A DNA stretch of 58,509 nt from Acidobacteriota bacterium (GCA_019347945.1 JAHWKK010000025.1:1-58509), one strand, 5' to 3'; shown: positions 26,937 through 37,834, counted from the stretch's first letter. The notes: generated by a model not told the origin, from the letters alone. Program-made: numbers and translations.

Positions 26937-27842
26937 CTACCTGCGCGGGATGAGCTCGAGGACGACGCCGTCGAAGGTCAGTCGCGGGTCGACGTTGACC
27001 GTGAATCTCTCGATCGCTTCCAGGCTCGCTCGGGCCGACTCGACGATCAGGTGGTCCGCGATCCTGCTTCGGATCAACTCCGCCGAACCCCCCCGCGTCT
27101 CGTTCCCGGCCGTCGCCACGATGTCGCGAAGCGTTGCCGCATAGACCGTGGCGGCTCTCGCGGGATCATCGGTTGCGGAGATGATCGCGCTCAGCTCCAG
27201 AAGCGCAGCGGTATCCCGCTCGGAGGCCCAGCTCTCGAGGCAGCGCGCGATCTCCTTTGCAAGCGCCACATCCTCGTCAGCCTCCTCGGATGACAACGCC
27301 ATCGACCGAAGCCGCGCCTCGGCGAGGTCGATCCCCTCAGCGCGGGCCAGTTCCGAGCCAACCGGTCCGCCGGCGGGCCGGATCGCAACTGCCTGCGCCC
27401 GGGAGCGAATCGTAGGCAGCAGCTTGTCCGGCATCCGGGTGAGAAGGAGAAACAGGCTTTCGCCGGGCGGTTCCTCGAGCGTCTTGAGCAACGCGTTCGC
27501 ACCCTGAGTCGTCACGCCGTCGATCGGATCGATGATGAAAACTTTCGAGCTCGACTCGTAGGGCTTCATCCCCGCTTCGGCGACGATCCCCCGGACCTGC
27601 TCGATCGAGATCCACTTCCGGCCCTCCTCGATGATGACGTGATGAACATCGGGGTGGATGCCTCGTTCGACTCGCGAACAGGATGTACAGTCGTCGTCGC
27701 CGCCACCGCGACAACAGGCGGCGCGTGCTACCTCGAATGCGGTTTCGCGAAGCTCTCGGGACGACGGCCCGTGAAGAATCACGGCGTGGTGAAGGACTCC
27801 CTTCGCTGCCGCCTCGACGACCGCCTGACGCGGCGTTTTCAT
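26937..27842 (-). CDS. holB: DNA polymerase III delta' subunit
   Basis: A 301-residue clamp-loader subunit of the AAA+ fold. Visible features are the N-terminal HHAVILHGPSS (Walker A position, degenerate as is usual for delta'), a zinc-binding cluster C-x8-C-x2-C (CCRGGGDDDCTSC), KVFIIDPIDGVTTQGANALLKTLEEPP and the SRAQ sensor-1 region (SRC-like in homologues, here RSRAQ). Its start overlaps the tmk stop as ATGA, the common tmk-holB pairing. Confidence 0.92.
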   Translation of the reverse strand: MKTPRQAVVEAAAKGVLHHAVILHGPSSRELRETAFEVARAACCRGGGDDDCTSCSRVERGIHPDVHHVIIEEGRKWISIEQVRGIVAEAGMKPYESSSKVFIIDPIDGVTTQGANALLKTLEEPPGESLFLLLTRMPDKLLPTIRSRAQAVAIRPAGGPVGSELARAEGIDLAEARLRSMALSSEEADEDVALAKEIARCLESWASERDTAALLELSAIISATDDPARAATVYAATLRDIVATAGNETRGGSAELIRSRIADHLIVESARASLEAIERFTVNVDPRLTFDGVVLELIPRR

Positions 27843-28492
27843 TCGAACAACGCGGGGACGCGCGCCTCGAGAAGAGCGAGAATCCTCTTGAAGACCTCAT
27901 CGGCGTCGCCGGTCGCTTCCACCACGGCGTAGCGCGACTCATCGCTCCGCGCCAGCGCGAGATAACCCTCACGGACGCGCCTGTGAAATGCGAGATCCTC
28001 CCCTTCCAGTCGGCTCTCGTGATGGAGGCCTCCGGTGACATTCCGGTCCCGGGCGCGCCGGAGTCCCGCGTCCTCGCTGACGTCGAGTACGACCGTAAGC
28101 GTCGGCTTGACACTGCCGGTGACCCATTCGTTGAGTTGCTTGAGGAGATCGAGCTGCAGCGTCCGGCCGTATCCCTGATACGCGAGCGTCGCGTCGGTGA
28201 ATCGGTCGCAAAGGACGGGAACACCCGTCTCGAGCGCGGGCCGGATCACTTCCACCACGTGTTGCCGGCGCGAAGCTGCATACAGAAGAAGCTCGGCGAG
28301 AGGATCCATCCCCTCTTCCCCGGGATCGAGAAGAATCGCTCGAATGCGATCACCGAACGGGGTCCCTCCCGGCTCCTTCGTCAGGACATGACGCCTGCCG
28401 ATCGATCGAAGGTGCTCGCTGAGCGTAGTCAGCTGGGTCGTCTTGCCTGATCCCTCGATACCTTCGAAAACCAGAAACGGAACTTTATTCAC
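27839..28492 (-). CDS. tmk: Thymidylate kinase
   Basis: A 217-residue dTMP kinase making dTDP. The P-loop is FEGIEGSGKTTQ, the DR(F/Y) substrate motif is CDRFTDATLAYQGYGR, and KEPGGTPFGDRIR is the family's conserved EPGGT segment. Start is a GTG at 28492 that overlaps the upstream glycosyltransferase by eight bases; no better ATG exists nearby. The C-terminus overlaps holB by four bases. Confidence 0.95.
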   Translation of the reverse strand: MNKVPFLVFEGIEGSGKTTQLTTLSEHLRSIGRRHVLTKEPGGTPFGDRIRAILLDPGEEGMDPLAELLLYAASRRQHVVEVIRPALETGVPVLCDRFTDATLAYQGYGRTLQLDLLKQLNEWVTGSVKPTLTVVLDVSEDAGLRRARDRNVTGGLHHESRLEGEDLAFHRRVREGYLALARSDESRYAVVEATGDADEVFKRILALLEARVPALFE

Positions 28493-29432
28493 TTGCGGAA
28501 CCTCCGGAAGAATCGAGAGCCCTGAGCCCTGCCTCGAGCCCCTTGAGGTAGTGAATTCTCATCAGTCGCTCGAATACGCGCGGATGTGCGGCCAAAGAGA
28601 ACCGCTCGCCGGCGCGAGCGGCCAGTTCCAGCCAGGCTCGTTCGAACCGCCCGCCCGACCCTTCATCGGCCAGCTCCTCGATCCCGAGAAAATGGCGGAG
28701 CTCCGGATGCTTGCTCGCGAAGATTGCGCCGGAGCGCCCGACCGTGAACTGGCGTCTCGAGAATGATTCCACAGTCGTGGGATGGTGATGCCGGGTCACT
28801 GCATTCGCGTTGTAGCGGATCGTGAGCCCCGTCTTTTCGAGACGATAGGCCAGCTCAATGTCTTCCCACGCCGCGGAAGGAAAGGTCGTGTCGAACGGAT
28901 GATTGGCGATGACCTCGCGCGACAGCGAGATGTTCGACGTGTAGAAAAAATTGAAGGGAACGACCTCGCCGTGCCGGATCAACGAATACCCGAACTGAAG
29001 ACCGTACTCGTTGATGTAGTCCATGAACGGCGTCACGTCCTGTTCCCGAGGCCATCCGGTATATCCGAGACATGCGACCCAGGGATCGTGACCCGTCTCC
29101 TCGTGAACCGAGTAGTGCTGATTCAGAAAGTCTCGAGCCGGAACCGTATCGTCTCCCATGAACAGAACGGTGCGGCCTGAGGCGAGGGTGACGCCGTGGT
29201 TCCGCGCCTTCCCCGGGCCTCCGTTCGGCTGGGAGCGAAAGATCAACGGTGCCGATGAAAATCTGGCTTCGCCGATCCATGACTCGACTTTTTCGGCGGT
29301 TCCGTCTCCGGACCCGTCATCCACGACGATGATCTCGTGCTCCGGAGCGTTCACCTGGCCTTCCAGCGCGTCCAGTACGCGCTCGAGCATGCCGATCCGG
29401 TTGTAGGTGGGGATGACGACGGATAGTTCCAT
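28485..29432 (-). CDS. Family 2 glycosyltransferase
   Basis: A 315-residue GT-A fold glycosyltransferase. The N-terminus VVIPTYNRIGMLERVLDAL, the acidic VVDDGSGDGT and the metal-binding FMGDDTVP (DXD position) are typical GT2 features; WEDIELAYRLEKTG contains the ED catalytic-base motif. No membrane helices are evident, so it is probably cytoplasmic. It sits between fabG and tmk in the acs-fabG-GT2-tmk-holB run, away from the polysaccharide island; its acceptor is unknown. Confidence 0.88.
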   Translation of the reverse strand: MELSVVIPTYNRIGMLERVLDALEGQVNAPEHEIIVVDDGSGDGTAEKVESWIGEARFSSAPLIFRSQPNGGPGKARNHGVTLASGRTVLFMGDDTVPARDFLNQHYSVHEETGHDPWVACLGYTGWPREQDVTPFMDYINEYGLQFGYSLIRHGEVVPFNFFYTSNISLSREVIANHPFDTTFPSAAWEDIELAYRLEKTGLTIRYNANAVTRHHHPTTVESFSRRQFTVGRSGAIFASKHPELRHFLGIEELADEGSGGRFERAWLELAARAGERFSLAAHPRVFERLMRIHYLKGLEAGLRALDSSGGSASE

Positions 29433-29453
29433 GAGGATGTTGCCCGCGGGGTC

Positions 29454-30185
29454 CTACGCGCTCGTCCCGCCGTCAACGCAAAGGACTTGACCGGTGATTC
29501 CACTGGCGTCGTCCGAGAGAAGAAACGCCACCGCCGCGGCAACCTCGGCGGGTCTCACCAGGCGGCGCATCGGAATGTCACGAATCATCTTCTTCTTTAT
29601 CTCCGGATCCATGTCCGCGATCATGTCCGTCTCCACCAGCCCCGGTGCGACACAGTTGATTCTGATCCCGCTGCGAGCAACTTCTCTCGACAGCGATCTC
29701 GTCAGGGCGATGACACCGCCCTTGGAGGCCGAATAGTTGGTCTGTCCTGCAACACCATGGAGCCCCGAAAGCGAGGCGATGTTGATCACCGAGCCTTTTC
29801 GCTGACGGAGCAGCAGCGGCACCACCGCCCGGGTCGTCGAAAAAACCGCATCGAGATTGGTCGCTCTCACCTCCTGCCACTGCTGGTCGGTCATGTTGAA
29901 CATGAGCGCATCGTCCCGGATACCTGCGTTGTTCACGAGCGCGTCGATTCTTCCAGACTCCGCAAAAAGATCCTCGACGACACGTTTCATCGCCTCCGCA
30001 TCCGTCACGTCGGCCCTCACCGAATCGGTCGAGCCGCTTTCGAGCTCGGCTGCTGCTTCCTCCGAGCCGATCCATGTAAAACGAACCCTCCATCCGTCGC
30101 GCACGAGACGCTCGACGATCGCTCGTCCGATTCCCCGCGACCCCCCCGTGACGAGCGCAACTCTCTGATCGGAGCCTTCATCCAT
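29454..30185 (-). CDS. fabG: 3-oxoacyl-ACP reductase-like short-chain dehydrogenase
   Basis: A 243-residue SDR, predicted to reduce 3-oxoacyl-ACP with NADPH in fatty-acid synthesis. The nucleotide motif is TGGSRGIG, NNAG appears as VNNAGIRDD, and the catalytic serine and Y-x3-K are in NIASLSGLHGVAGQTNYSASK. The RINCVAPGLVETDM segment is typical of FabG. It follows acs by eight bases. Other SDR substrates are possible since FabG paralogues are common. Confidence 0.85.
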   Translation of the reverse strand: MDEGSDQRVALVTGGSRGIGRAIVERLVRDGWRVRFTWIGSEEAAAELESGSTDSVRADVTDAEAMKRVVEDLFAESGRIDALVNNAGIRDDALMFNMTDQQWQEVRATNLDAVFSTTRAVVPLLLRQRKGSVINIASLSGLHGVAGQTNYSASKGGVIALTRSLSREVARSGIRINCVAPGLVETDMIADMDPEIKKKMIRDIPMRRLVRPAEVAAAVAFLLSDDASGITGQVLCVDGGTSA

Positions 30186-30193
30186 CGATGCGG

Positions 30194-32173
<1,980 letters not shown>

Positions 32174-32276
32174 TGGAAGCCTCCTTACCTGACGTTTGCG
32201 GCATTCTATCGGGCGCCCGGGATCGATCGAAACAAAACGTCGCGCGTTCCGTACCAACTCACAGGGTAAAAAGACT

Positions 32277-32708
32277 ATGGACTATCAAACGGAGTCGGCA
32301 AAGAGTCAGTTGAGCGTCCTCGGCGCTCTCCTCATCGGCTACGCGATACTCGGCCTCGCAATCGGAGCGATCGCAGTCCTGATCCTGTTCGGTGTCGGAT
32401 GGGCATCCGGCGATGGAGAAGCACTGGTGGTCCTGACGAGTATCGCGACGGGCGTCGGGATTCTCTTCGCAATCGGCTCGGCGCCCAGCCTCATCGCGGG
32501 GATCGGGCTTCTGAAGAGACGGCCCTGGGCGCGAGTCCTCACCCTCGTCGCATCTGCGATCAACCTGGTCAATTTCCCCTTCGGGACCGCGCTCGGCATC
32601 TATGCGATCGTGCTGCTGTCGAGCCCGATGGCCGCGAACGTTCTCGCCGGCACGGCGGATGACCGAACGGCGCCTCCGCCAGCTCCTTCGACCCCAGCGC
32701 CACAATAA
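32277..32708 (+). CDS. Small four-helix membrane protein, function unknown
   Basis: A 143-residue protein with about four hydrophobic segments: [52 protein letters not shown] and [15 protein letters not shown], then a proline/threonine-rich tail ([12 protein letters not shown]). The ATG at 32277 starts a normal N-terminus; an ORF extension to 32196 is not needed. It resembles generic small membrane proteins seen in many bacteria, and I cannot assign a role. Confidence 0.75.
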   Translation: MDYQTESAKSQLSVLGALLIGYAILGLAIGAIAVLILFGVGWASGDGEALVVLTSIATGVGILFAIGSAPSLIAGIGLLKRRPWARVLTLVASAINLVNFPFGTALGIYAIVLLSSPMAANVLAGTADDRTAPPPAPSTPAPQ

Positions 32709-32751
32709 GATCGCCGCCCTCGTTGCATCGCCGGCAACCCGCTTCGTTTCG

Positions 32752-32780
32752 TTGACTTTGCGCGGTGCCTTGGCTAGATT
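32752..32780 (+). promoter_or_regulatory. Strong sigma-70-like promoter of the response regulator
   Basis: TTGACT (32752-32757) and TAGATT (32775-32780) are spaced by exactly 17 bases, about 45 bases ahead of the response-regulator start with a CGGAG ribosome site. This is the clearest housekeeping promoter in the window. Confidence 0.7.
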
Positions 32781-32825
32781 GCTAGGGTTCAGTTTTCCTC
32801 TTCGAAGGTCTAACCCGGAGATCAG

Positions 32826-34421
32826 ATGGCAACCAGAATCCTACTCGCCGACGACAGCGTGACCATTCAGAAAGTCGTAGAGCTCACCTTTTCGGATGGA
32901 GACTACGAGGTAACTGCCACCACGAATGGCGCCCAGGCGATCGAGATGGCCGTGAAGCTTCGGCCCGACATCATCCTCTCGGACATCATCATGCCCGAGA
33001 AGAATGGTTACGAGGTTTGCGAATACGTCAAGTCCCATCCCGAGCTCCGATCGATCCCCGTCATTCTTCTGACGGGCACCTTCGAGCCGTTCGATCCCGA
33101 GCGTGCCGACAAGGCAGGCTGCGATGCCGTCGTCACCAAACCCTTCGAATCCCAGAGCCTCATCCAGAAGGTCGAAGAGCTGACGAGCAGCGCGCAGGCA
33201 AACCGGGAGAGCTCAGCAGCTGATTCACCGTCGGAGACCGTTCCTCTCGGTACCCTGTCCCCTTTCGAGAACGAGGCTGATCAGGAAGCGCCGGCCGACT
33301 CGGAAACAGGCGGCGATCCCTTCGCCGAGTCCTCCGAAGACAGCGAGCCCGTCCTCGAGCCTCAAACCGAACCCCCGGCTCCCACCGGCGATGTCTTCGA
33401 CGAACCCGCGGGACTGAGCGGAGCCGAAGACGAATCCGCGGCGACGAGGATGATCCCGAAGATGACCTTCGAGGATCTCGATCGCATCAAACAGGAAAGC
33501 TCCGCGGAAACAGAACAACCTCGGGAGGAGCAACCCGTCTTCGAGCAGAGTGCAGAAGCATCCTCCGCAGCTCCCTTCGAAGACCAGGAAGCGCCGGAGG
33601 AGGAGAGCGTTCCTCCGCCTCCCTTCGCCCAGGAGACGGGTTCCGCCCCCTTCCGGATCCCGGATTCGCCCGAGCCGGGAGTCCCCCCGGCCGAGCCGAC
33701 CGGCCCGCTCGCGGAAGAACCCTCCGACGACTCGGCGACCAGAATGATCCCGAAGATGAGCTTCGAGGATCTTCAGCGCGAGACAAAGCAGGAAGATGCG
33801 GAAATGGCTCCGGATTCTTTCGAACAGCCCGAGCCGGAACCCGAAGAGCCCGCTTTTCCCTCGGCACCCACCCGTGCGTCGGCTTCGCCGGAGAGTTCCG
33901 AGGAGGAGGATCCGTTCGGCAGCAGCGCCGGATCGACGGACATCGACGATTCGTCGACCCGCATGATCCCCAAGATGAGTTTCGAGGATCTTCAGCGGCT
34001 GCAGCAGCAGGAAGCGGCCAGCGAGGAGACATCTTCCGCGGAGCCCGACTCAGGCGAAGAGCAGCGTCCGGCGTACGAGCCCCCATCAGCCGTCGAGGGC
34101 TCCCAATCGGAGTGGGAGTCAGCTCGACAGGAAGAGTCCCCGGTCGAAGCCACATCTCCCGGAGGAGACGACGAAGCGACCCCCTTCGGTCGCGAAGATG
34201 ATTCGAGCGAACAGGGCTGGGCGCCGGCAGGACCGACCGAAAGTCCCGAGACTGCTTCCGACTCCCCCTATCCGGATGACGAGGTCGAACGAATCGCTCG
34301 AAGAGTCGTCGAAATGCTGTCGGATCGGGTGCTCCGCGAGATCGCATGGGAAGTGATCCCCGAGGTGGCCGAGATGGTGGTGAGAGAGAGGGTGCGCGAG
34401 CTCGAGTCGCAGGACTCCTGA
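32826..34421 (+). CDS. Response-regulator receiver protein with three TRMIPKM repeats
   Basis: A 531-residue protein. Residues 3-120 form a CheY-like receiver: the acidic pair is in LLADDS, the phosphoacceptor aspartate in DIILSDIIMP, the threonine in VILLTGT and the lysine in VVTKPFE. A long acidic, proline-rich, apparently disordered region follows, interrupted by three near-identical modules at about residues 205, 304 and 376: (A/S)TRMIPKM(T/S)FEDL(D/Q)R. The end (residues 485-525, DEVERIARRVVEMLSDRVLR and on) is a conserved-looking amphipathic helix region. No DNA-binding or enzymatic domain is seen. The repeats look like short docking motifs, perhaps binding partner kinases or motor components; this is inference. 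Confidence 0.85.
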   Translation: MATRILLADDSVTIQKVVELTFSDGDYEVTATTNGAQAIEMAVKLRPDIILSDIIMPEKNGYEVCEYVKSHPELRSIPVILLTGTFEPFDPERADKAGCDAVVTKPFESQSLIQKVEELTSSAQANRESSAADSPSETVPLGTLSPFENEADQEAPADSETGGDPFAESSEDSEPVLEPQTEPPAPTGDVFDEPAGLSGAEDESAATRMIPKMTFEDLDRIKQESSAETEQPREEQPVFEQSAEASSAAPFEDQEAPEEESVPPPPFAQETGSAPFRIPDSPEPGVPPAEPTGPLAEEPSDDSATRMIPKMSFEDLQRETKQEDAEMAPDSFEQPEPEPEEPAFPSAPTRASASPESSEEEDPFGSSAGSTDIDDSSTRMIPKMSFEDLQRLQQQEAASEETSSAEPDSGEEQRPAYEPPSAVEGSQSEWESARQEESPVEATSPGGDDEATPFGREDDSSEQGWAPAGPTESPETASDSPYPDDEVERIARRVVEMLSDRVLREIAWEVIPEVAEMVVRERVRELESQDS

Positions 34422-34422
34422 G

Positions 34423-34953
34423 GTGAAGATCTACACGCGCAGCGGTGACGACGGTACGACGTCGTTGCTCGGAAGCACGCGAGTCCCGAAACACTCACCG
34501 AAGGTCGAAGCCTACGGAACGGTCGACGAGCTCGCCTCGGCTCTCGGCGTGGTTCGCGCTCACTGGAAGGACTCGGTGCTGGACGACCAGATCCATCAGA
34601 TCCAGGCGGATCTGTTCGAGATCAACGCACGCCTCGCGTCTTCCGGCGACAGGTTTCCCGGTGCGAATCCCATCCGCGTCGACGCGCTGGAAACTTCGAT
34701 CGATGAGATGGAGAAGGAGCTCGAGCCTCTGCGAAGCTTCATCTTTCCCGGCGGGTCGGTTCCGGCGGCGCACCTTCACGTCGCCCGGACGATCTGTCGT
34801 CGCGCCGAACGAAGGACCTCGAGACTCGACGAGGACGATCGCGGTGCGCATACCCTCCGCTATCTCAACCGGCTGGCTGACTGGCTTTTCGTCGCGGCGC
34901 GCTACGCGAACCACACGCTGAAGGTCGATGACATCCCCTGGGTCAGGGATTAG
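34423..34953 (+). CDS. Cob(I)yrinic acid a,c-diamide adenosyltransferase (PduO type)
   Basis: A 176-residue ATP:corrinoid adenosyltransferase, which makes adenosylcobalamin, the cofactor of methylmalonyl-CoA mutase. The N-terminal KIYTRSGDDGTTSLLG ATP-binding motif and VEAYGTVDEL are diagnostic, and the cobalamin-side RRAERR and LNRLADWLFVAARY follow. The start is a GTG at 34423, directly after the upstream TGA stop. A methylmalonyl-CoA epimerase in the window needs the same cofactor pathway. The stop codon begins a 14-bp tandem array. Confidence 0.93.
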   Translation: MKIYTRSGDDGTTSLLGSTRVPKHSPKVEAYGTVDELASALGVVRAHWKDSVLDDQIHQIQADLFEINARLASSGDRFPGANPIRVDALETSIDEMEKELEPLRSFIFPGGSVPAAHLHVARTICRRAERRTSRLDEDDRGAHTLRYLNRLADWLFVAARYANHTLKVDDIPWVRD

Positions 34954-35063
34954 GATTCAGGAGCCAGGATTCAGGAGCCAGGATTCAGGAGCCAGGATTC
35001 AGGAGCCAGGATTCAGGAGCCAGGATTCAGGAACCAGGATTCAGGAGCCAGGATTCAGGAGCC
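34952..35063. repeat. 14-bp tandem repeat array (8 units)
   Basis: Eight head-to-tail copies of aggattcaggagcc, units starting at 34952, 34966, 34980, 34994, 35008, 35022, 35036 and 35050. Only the 35022 copy differs (ggaacc), and a partial unit follows. The first unit starts within the stop codon of the adenosyltransferase gene. No spacers, so not a CRISPR array. Confidence 0.97.
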
Positions 35064-35088
35064 AGGAGAGGGTTGAAGAGCGAAACAC

Positions 35089-35429
35089 TCGTCATTCTGA
35101 GCCCGGCGCAGCGCGGGCGAAGAATCTGGCCGGGGGATCGTGAGTCACACTTGACGTTGACTCACGAGCCCACGCCCAGATCCTTCGCCGTCCTTCGGCG
35201 GCTCAGGATGAAACGGCCACGAAATTGCTGGACTTTGACCCTTTTGCAGCGCTTCGCCTGGTCTGATGTCCCAACCTGCGAGGTCCTTCGCCTGCCCGCC
35301 CGACCGCCCGCTCAGGATGACGTCGTTTTGAGTACGCGAGTGCGGTTGTTTCTGCACTCACGGGTGTCATTTCCGTTTCACCGGCGCAAGGCGCCGGTCA
35401 CTCGCTCAGGATGACGAGTGTGAATACCT
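35089..35429. repeat. Cluster of REP-like inverted elements
   Basis: Directly after the 14-bp array come a gtcattctgagcccggcg-type arm at about 35089-35148, a reverse-oriented cccagatccttcgccgtc-type arm at about 35175-35210 closely matching 14115-14152, a partly degenerate copy near 35283-35322 (tccttcgcc...ctcaggatgac), and a further ctcaggatgac end near 35405-35417. The 365 bases between the adenosyltransferase and the nuclease gene otherwise hold nothing gene-like. Confidence 0.8.
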
Positions 35430-36335
35430 CTACCTGGCCTCTGCCTCCTGGCCCCCGGCTCCTGTTCCCCTGGACCAGGTTGTCCACCAGAGATCACGCA
35501 GCCACGACGCTCCAGTGGCGAGGCGCTCCGTAGCGAAATCCCGCCCCTCGACGGTTCCGGGGTCGAAGCCGCCATCGCGATCGATCCGGTAGAGGTCCTC
35601 GACTCTCGAGTTCGAGTCGAGAATCATCGCCATCGCCGCTCCGAAGTAATCTCCCCTTGCAACGGGATCGCCCATAGCGCGTCTCACCCAGTCTCTGTCG
35701 ATCTCCCGCGTGACGAACCAGGTCTCGAAGCGGTAGTGAAACGAGCAATCGATCGCATATCCACGATCGTTCGGGACGCCGACCCATCCGTTGTAATGAA
35801 TGGTCGAGTGATGCGGATTCGCGGCATCGGCGACGTAATGCCCGAGGACCCCGGCGTTGTAAATGATGCTCTGTTCCACCTGCCGGCGTTCCGCTACGGT
35901 CAGGTTGCCGCGGAGCCATTCTCCCCACTGGTCCTCGAGCTTCTCGCAGATCTCCGCGATCCGCCACGGAAGAAACCCCGCGGTCGTCAGATCGATCCCC
36001 TTTTTCCGAAGCGTATCCGAGGCCGTCAGCAATTCGAGAAAGTCGTACCGTCCGACAGGCAGTTCGAGATGCTCGACGTATTCGTAGTCGAGGAAATGGT
36101 CCGGCGGGTTGAGATCGTCGATCGACGGCCCGGCGCCTCTCCACCTGTCGGGCTCGTAACCGAGATGAACGAGACCGGGATACGATTCGTGGAAGAACCG
36201 CGGCATTTCGGAAGGGAGGCCCCAGGTGGCTGCCTCGTTCACAATTTCGTGCCCCTTCCGTCCCCAGGCGGAGGCGGGGATCGCGATGATGACCGACATC
36301 AGGGCGACGAGCGGCAGCGCGATCAATCGTTTCAT
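35430..36335 (-). CDS. Secreted zinc-dependent phospholipase C/P1-nuclease-like protein
   Basis: A 301-residue exported protein. A signal peptide (IALPLVALMSVIIAIPASA) ends right before WGRKGHEIV; in P1/S1 nucleases and zinc phospholipase C the mature N-terminal tryptophan and following histidine bind zinc, and that pattern fits here. GHYVADAANPHH supplies further H/D zinc ligands (H-x3-D), and HYNGW follows. Known relatives cleave single-stranded nucleic acid or phospholipids; which applies is unclear. The last dozen residues (RGTGAGGQEAEAR) are encoded by sequence resembling the caggagcc repeats, so the tail may be repeat-derived. Confidence 0.8.
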   Translation of the reverse strand: MKRLIALPLVALMSVIIAIPASAWGRKGHEIVNEAATWGLPSEMPRFFHESYPGLVHLGYEPDRWRGAGPSIDDLNPPDHFLDYEYVEHLELPVGRYDFLELLTASDTLRKKGIDLTTAGFLPWRIAEICEKLEDQWGEWLRGNLTVAERRQVEQSIIYNAGVLGHYVADAANPHHSTIHYNGWVGVPNDRGYAIDCSFHYRFETWFVTREIDRDWVRRAMGDPVARGDYFGAAMAMILDSNSRVEDLYRIDRDGGFDPGTVEGRDFATERLATGASWLRDLWWTTWSRGTGAGGQEAEAR

Positions 36336-36432
36336 GTCTCCGATTCTCTGCCGTTGAGCAAGGGCGAATCAAGCTGGAATCTAACCAGGGGGCTCCGCGG
36401 TTTAGGCACGCGTCTCAACGGGACGGCATCAT

Positions 36433-36510
<78 letters not shown>

Positions 36511-36522
36511 TCACCCGCATCC

Positions 36523-37557
36523 TCAGAAGAGATACCCTTCTCTCGCTTTGACGTTGAACTCCGGATTCCTCAGCTTCACTTCGATCTCCTGGTACCCGTG
36601 CTCTCCGCTCGGTTTGGACGTTCGGTAGGTCAGAAGGTAATAACCGTTGTTCTCGTTCTCGATTCGCCGCAGCGGGGACGTGAATGAGACCGCTCGCCGA
36701 TAGTATTCACCACCTGTTTCCGACGCCAGCCGCGACAGGTATTGCTCGATCGCGCTCCACGCCGGCTCTTCGAGCAGACTCAGAATATAGACGCTGGTGT
36801 GTGCCTGGTTCAGGGTCCGGACCATCGGGTCGAACCAGATGTCGTCGTTCCGGGCGGCCGACCCGAATCCCGAGGCTTCGCCGAAGCCGGGCGTGAAGAG
36901 AATCATCACCTTCCGTCCGTCCGTCGCACCGATTGCTTCTCCGAGTACCCGGATTGCGTCGTAGATCCGCCCGGTATGGCCCATCACCTCACCGGCGTCG
37001 AGCTCCGACAGAATCGGCCCGGTCGCCTTTGCGGGGTCGATGCCGTTGCCGAACTGAACCGCTTCGTCGATCGCCTCCATCACGGCGGCGTGGTCACTGG
37101 AAAAGTCGGAATAGATCTCCAGTCTCGCACGATGAGCAGCAACTGCCACACGATCCCCCTCGGCCAGCTCCTTCTCCACGAATTCGCGGGCCTGCTTCCC
37201 CGCCCGCCAGAGCCGGCTTCGGCTCGATTCGCCTATGACCTCGGCTTTGTCGAAAAAGAGAACGAAGTTTCGGGGCTCTTCCGTTCGCACCGCAGAAAAG
37301 GGAGCCTGGCTCTCGGGCTGGTCGAGCAGCCGGCGATTCGTGTAGTACTCGACCGACTCGATTCTCTGCTCGACACCGTTCTCGAAAACCTCGAAGTCTT
37401 CCGCTCCGAGCCCGAGAATCTGCTCTCCGCGGCTGTTCGTGACGATTGCATCGACGAGAACGATCTCGACATCGACCGTCTCCTCGAAACGCTCTTCTTC
37501 CTGGGCTTGAAGCGGAACTGCAAGGAAGAGTGTGACCGCGGCAAGAAATAATCTCAT
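36523..37557 (-). CDS. Secreted VWFA-related domain protein
   Basis: A 344-residue exported protein. The signal peptide is MRLFLAAVTLFLAVPLQAQ; this ATG at 37557 is preferred over a 16-residue upstream extension. The mature start VDVEIVLVDAIVTNSRGEQI and LGAEDFEVFENGVEQRI matches the VWFA-related family (TIGR03436) that is greatly expanded in Acidobacteriota. Later segments (NFVLFFDKAE, DGRKVMILFTPGFGEAS) correspond to the von Willebrand A core, although the MIDAS motif is not canonical (FFDKAE in place of DxSxS). Function is unknown; adhesion or envelope roles are guesses. Confidence 0.85.
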   Translation of the reverse strand: MRLFLAAVTLFLAVPLQAQEEERFEETVDVEIVLVDAIVTNSRGEQILGLGAEDFEVFENGVEQRIESVEYYTNRRLLDQPESQAPFSAVRTEEPRNFVLFFDKAEVIGESSRSRLWRAGKQAREFVEKELAEGDRVAVAAHRARLEIYSDFSSDHAAVMEAIDEAVQFGNGIDPAKATGPILSELDAGEVMGHTGRIYDAIRVLGEAIGATDGRKVMILFTPGFGEASGFGSAARNDDIWFDPMVRTLNQAHTSVYILSLLEEPAWSAIEQYLSRLASETGGEYYRRAVSFTSPLRRIENENNGYYLLTYRTSKPSGEHGYQEIEVKLRNPEFNVKAREGYLF

Positions 37558-37627
37558 GATGCCTCCTGTCAGGAAGCAACGCGAGCGAGCTACCAGTTGC
37601 TCCATCTTTCGTTACGGGCACGCAACA

Positions 37628-37834
37628 TCACGCCTTCGACTCGTCCTCTCCGGGCGGAGTGCCTGGTTGGACGCCGTCGAACGCGTCGAGGTCGAGGCGA
37701 AGCCCTTTCCGCACCGGCTTTCGGCTTCCCGGGTACCCGCTGGTGCGACCTCCCGACTCTCGCGCCGTACCGTGGCCCCGGCGACCTCCATCCCAAAATC
37801 CGCGATTGGCGTTTTCTCTCGGATTCGCAGGCAT
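37628..37834 (-). CDS. Possible small Gly/Arg-rich protein after fabI
   Basis: A 68-residue reading frame 27 bases downstream of fabI, with GGGAG about ten bases before its ATG. The product (MPANPRENANRGFWDGGRRG at its start) is rich in glycine, arginine and proline and looks disordered; I recognise no family. It could be the last gene of the gdhA-fabI operon or a chance frame in GC-rich DNA. The bases around it (37558-37861) hold no other candidate. Confidence 0.35.
   Translation of the reverse strand: MPANPRENANRGFWDGGRRGHGTARESGGRTSGYPGSRKPVRKGLRLDLDAFDGVQPGTPPGEDESKA

Noticed and set aside
34952-35063. CRISPR array
   Set aside because: Units of 14 bases are directly adjacent with no spacers, and no cas genes lie in the window.
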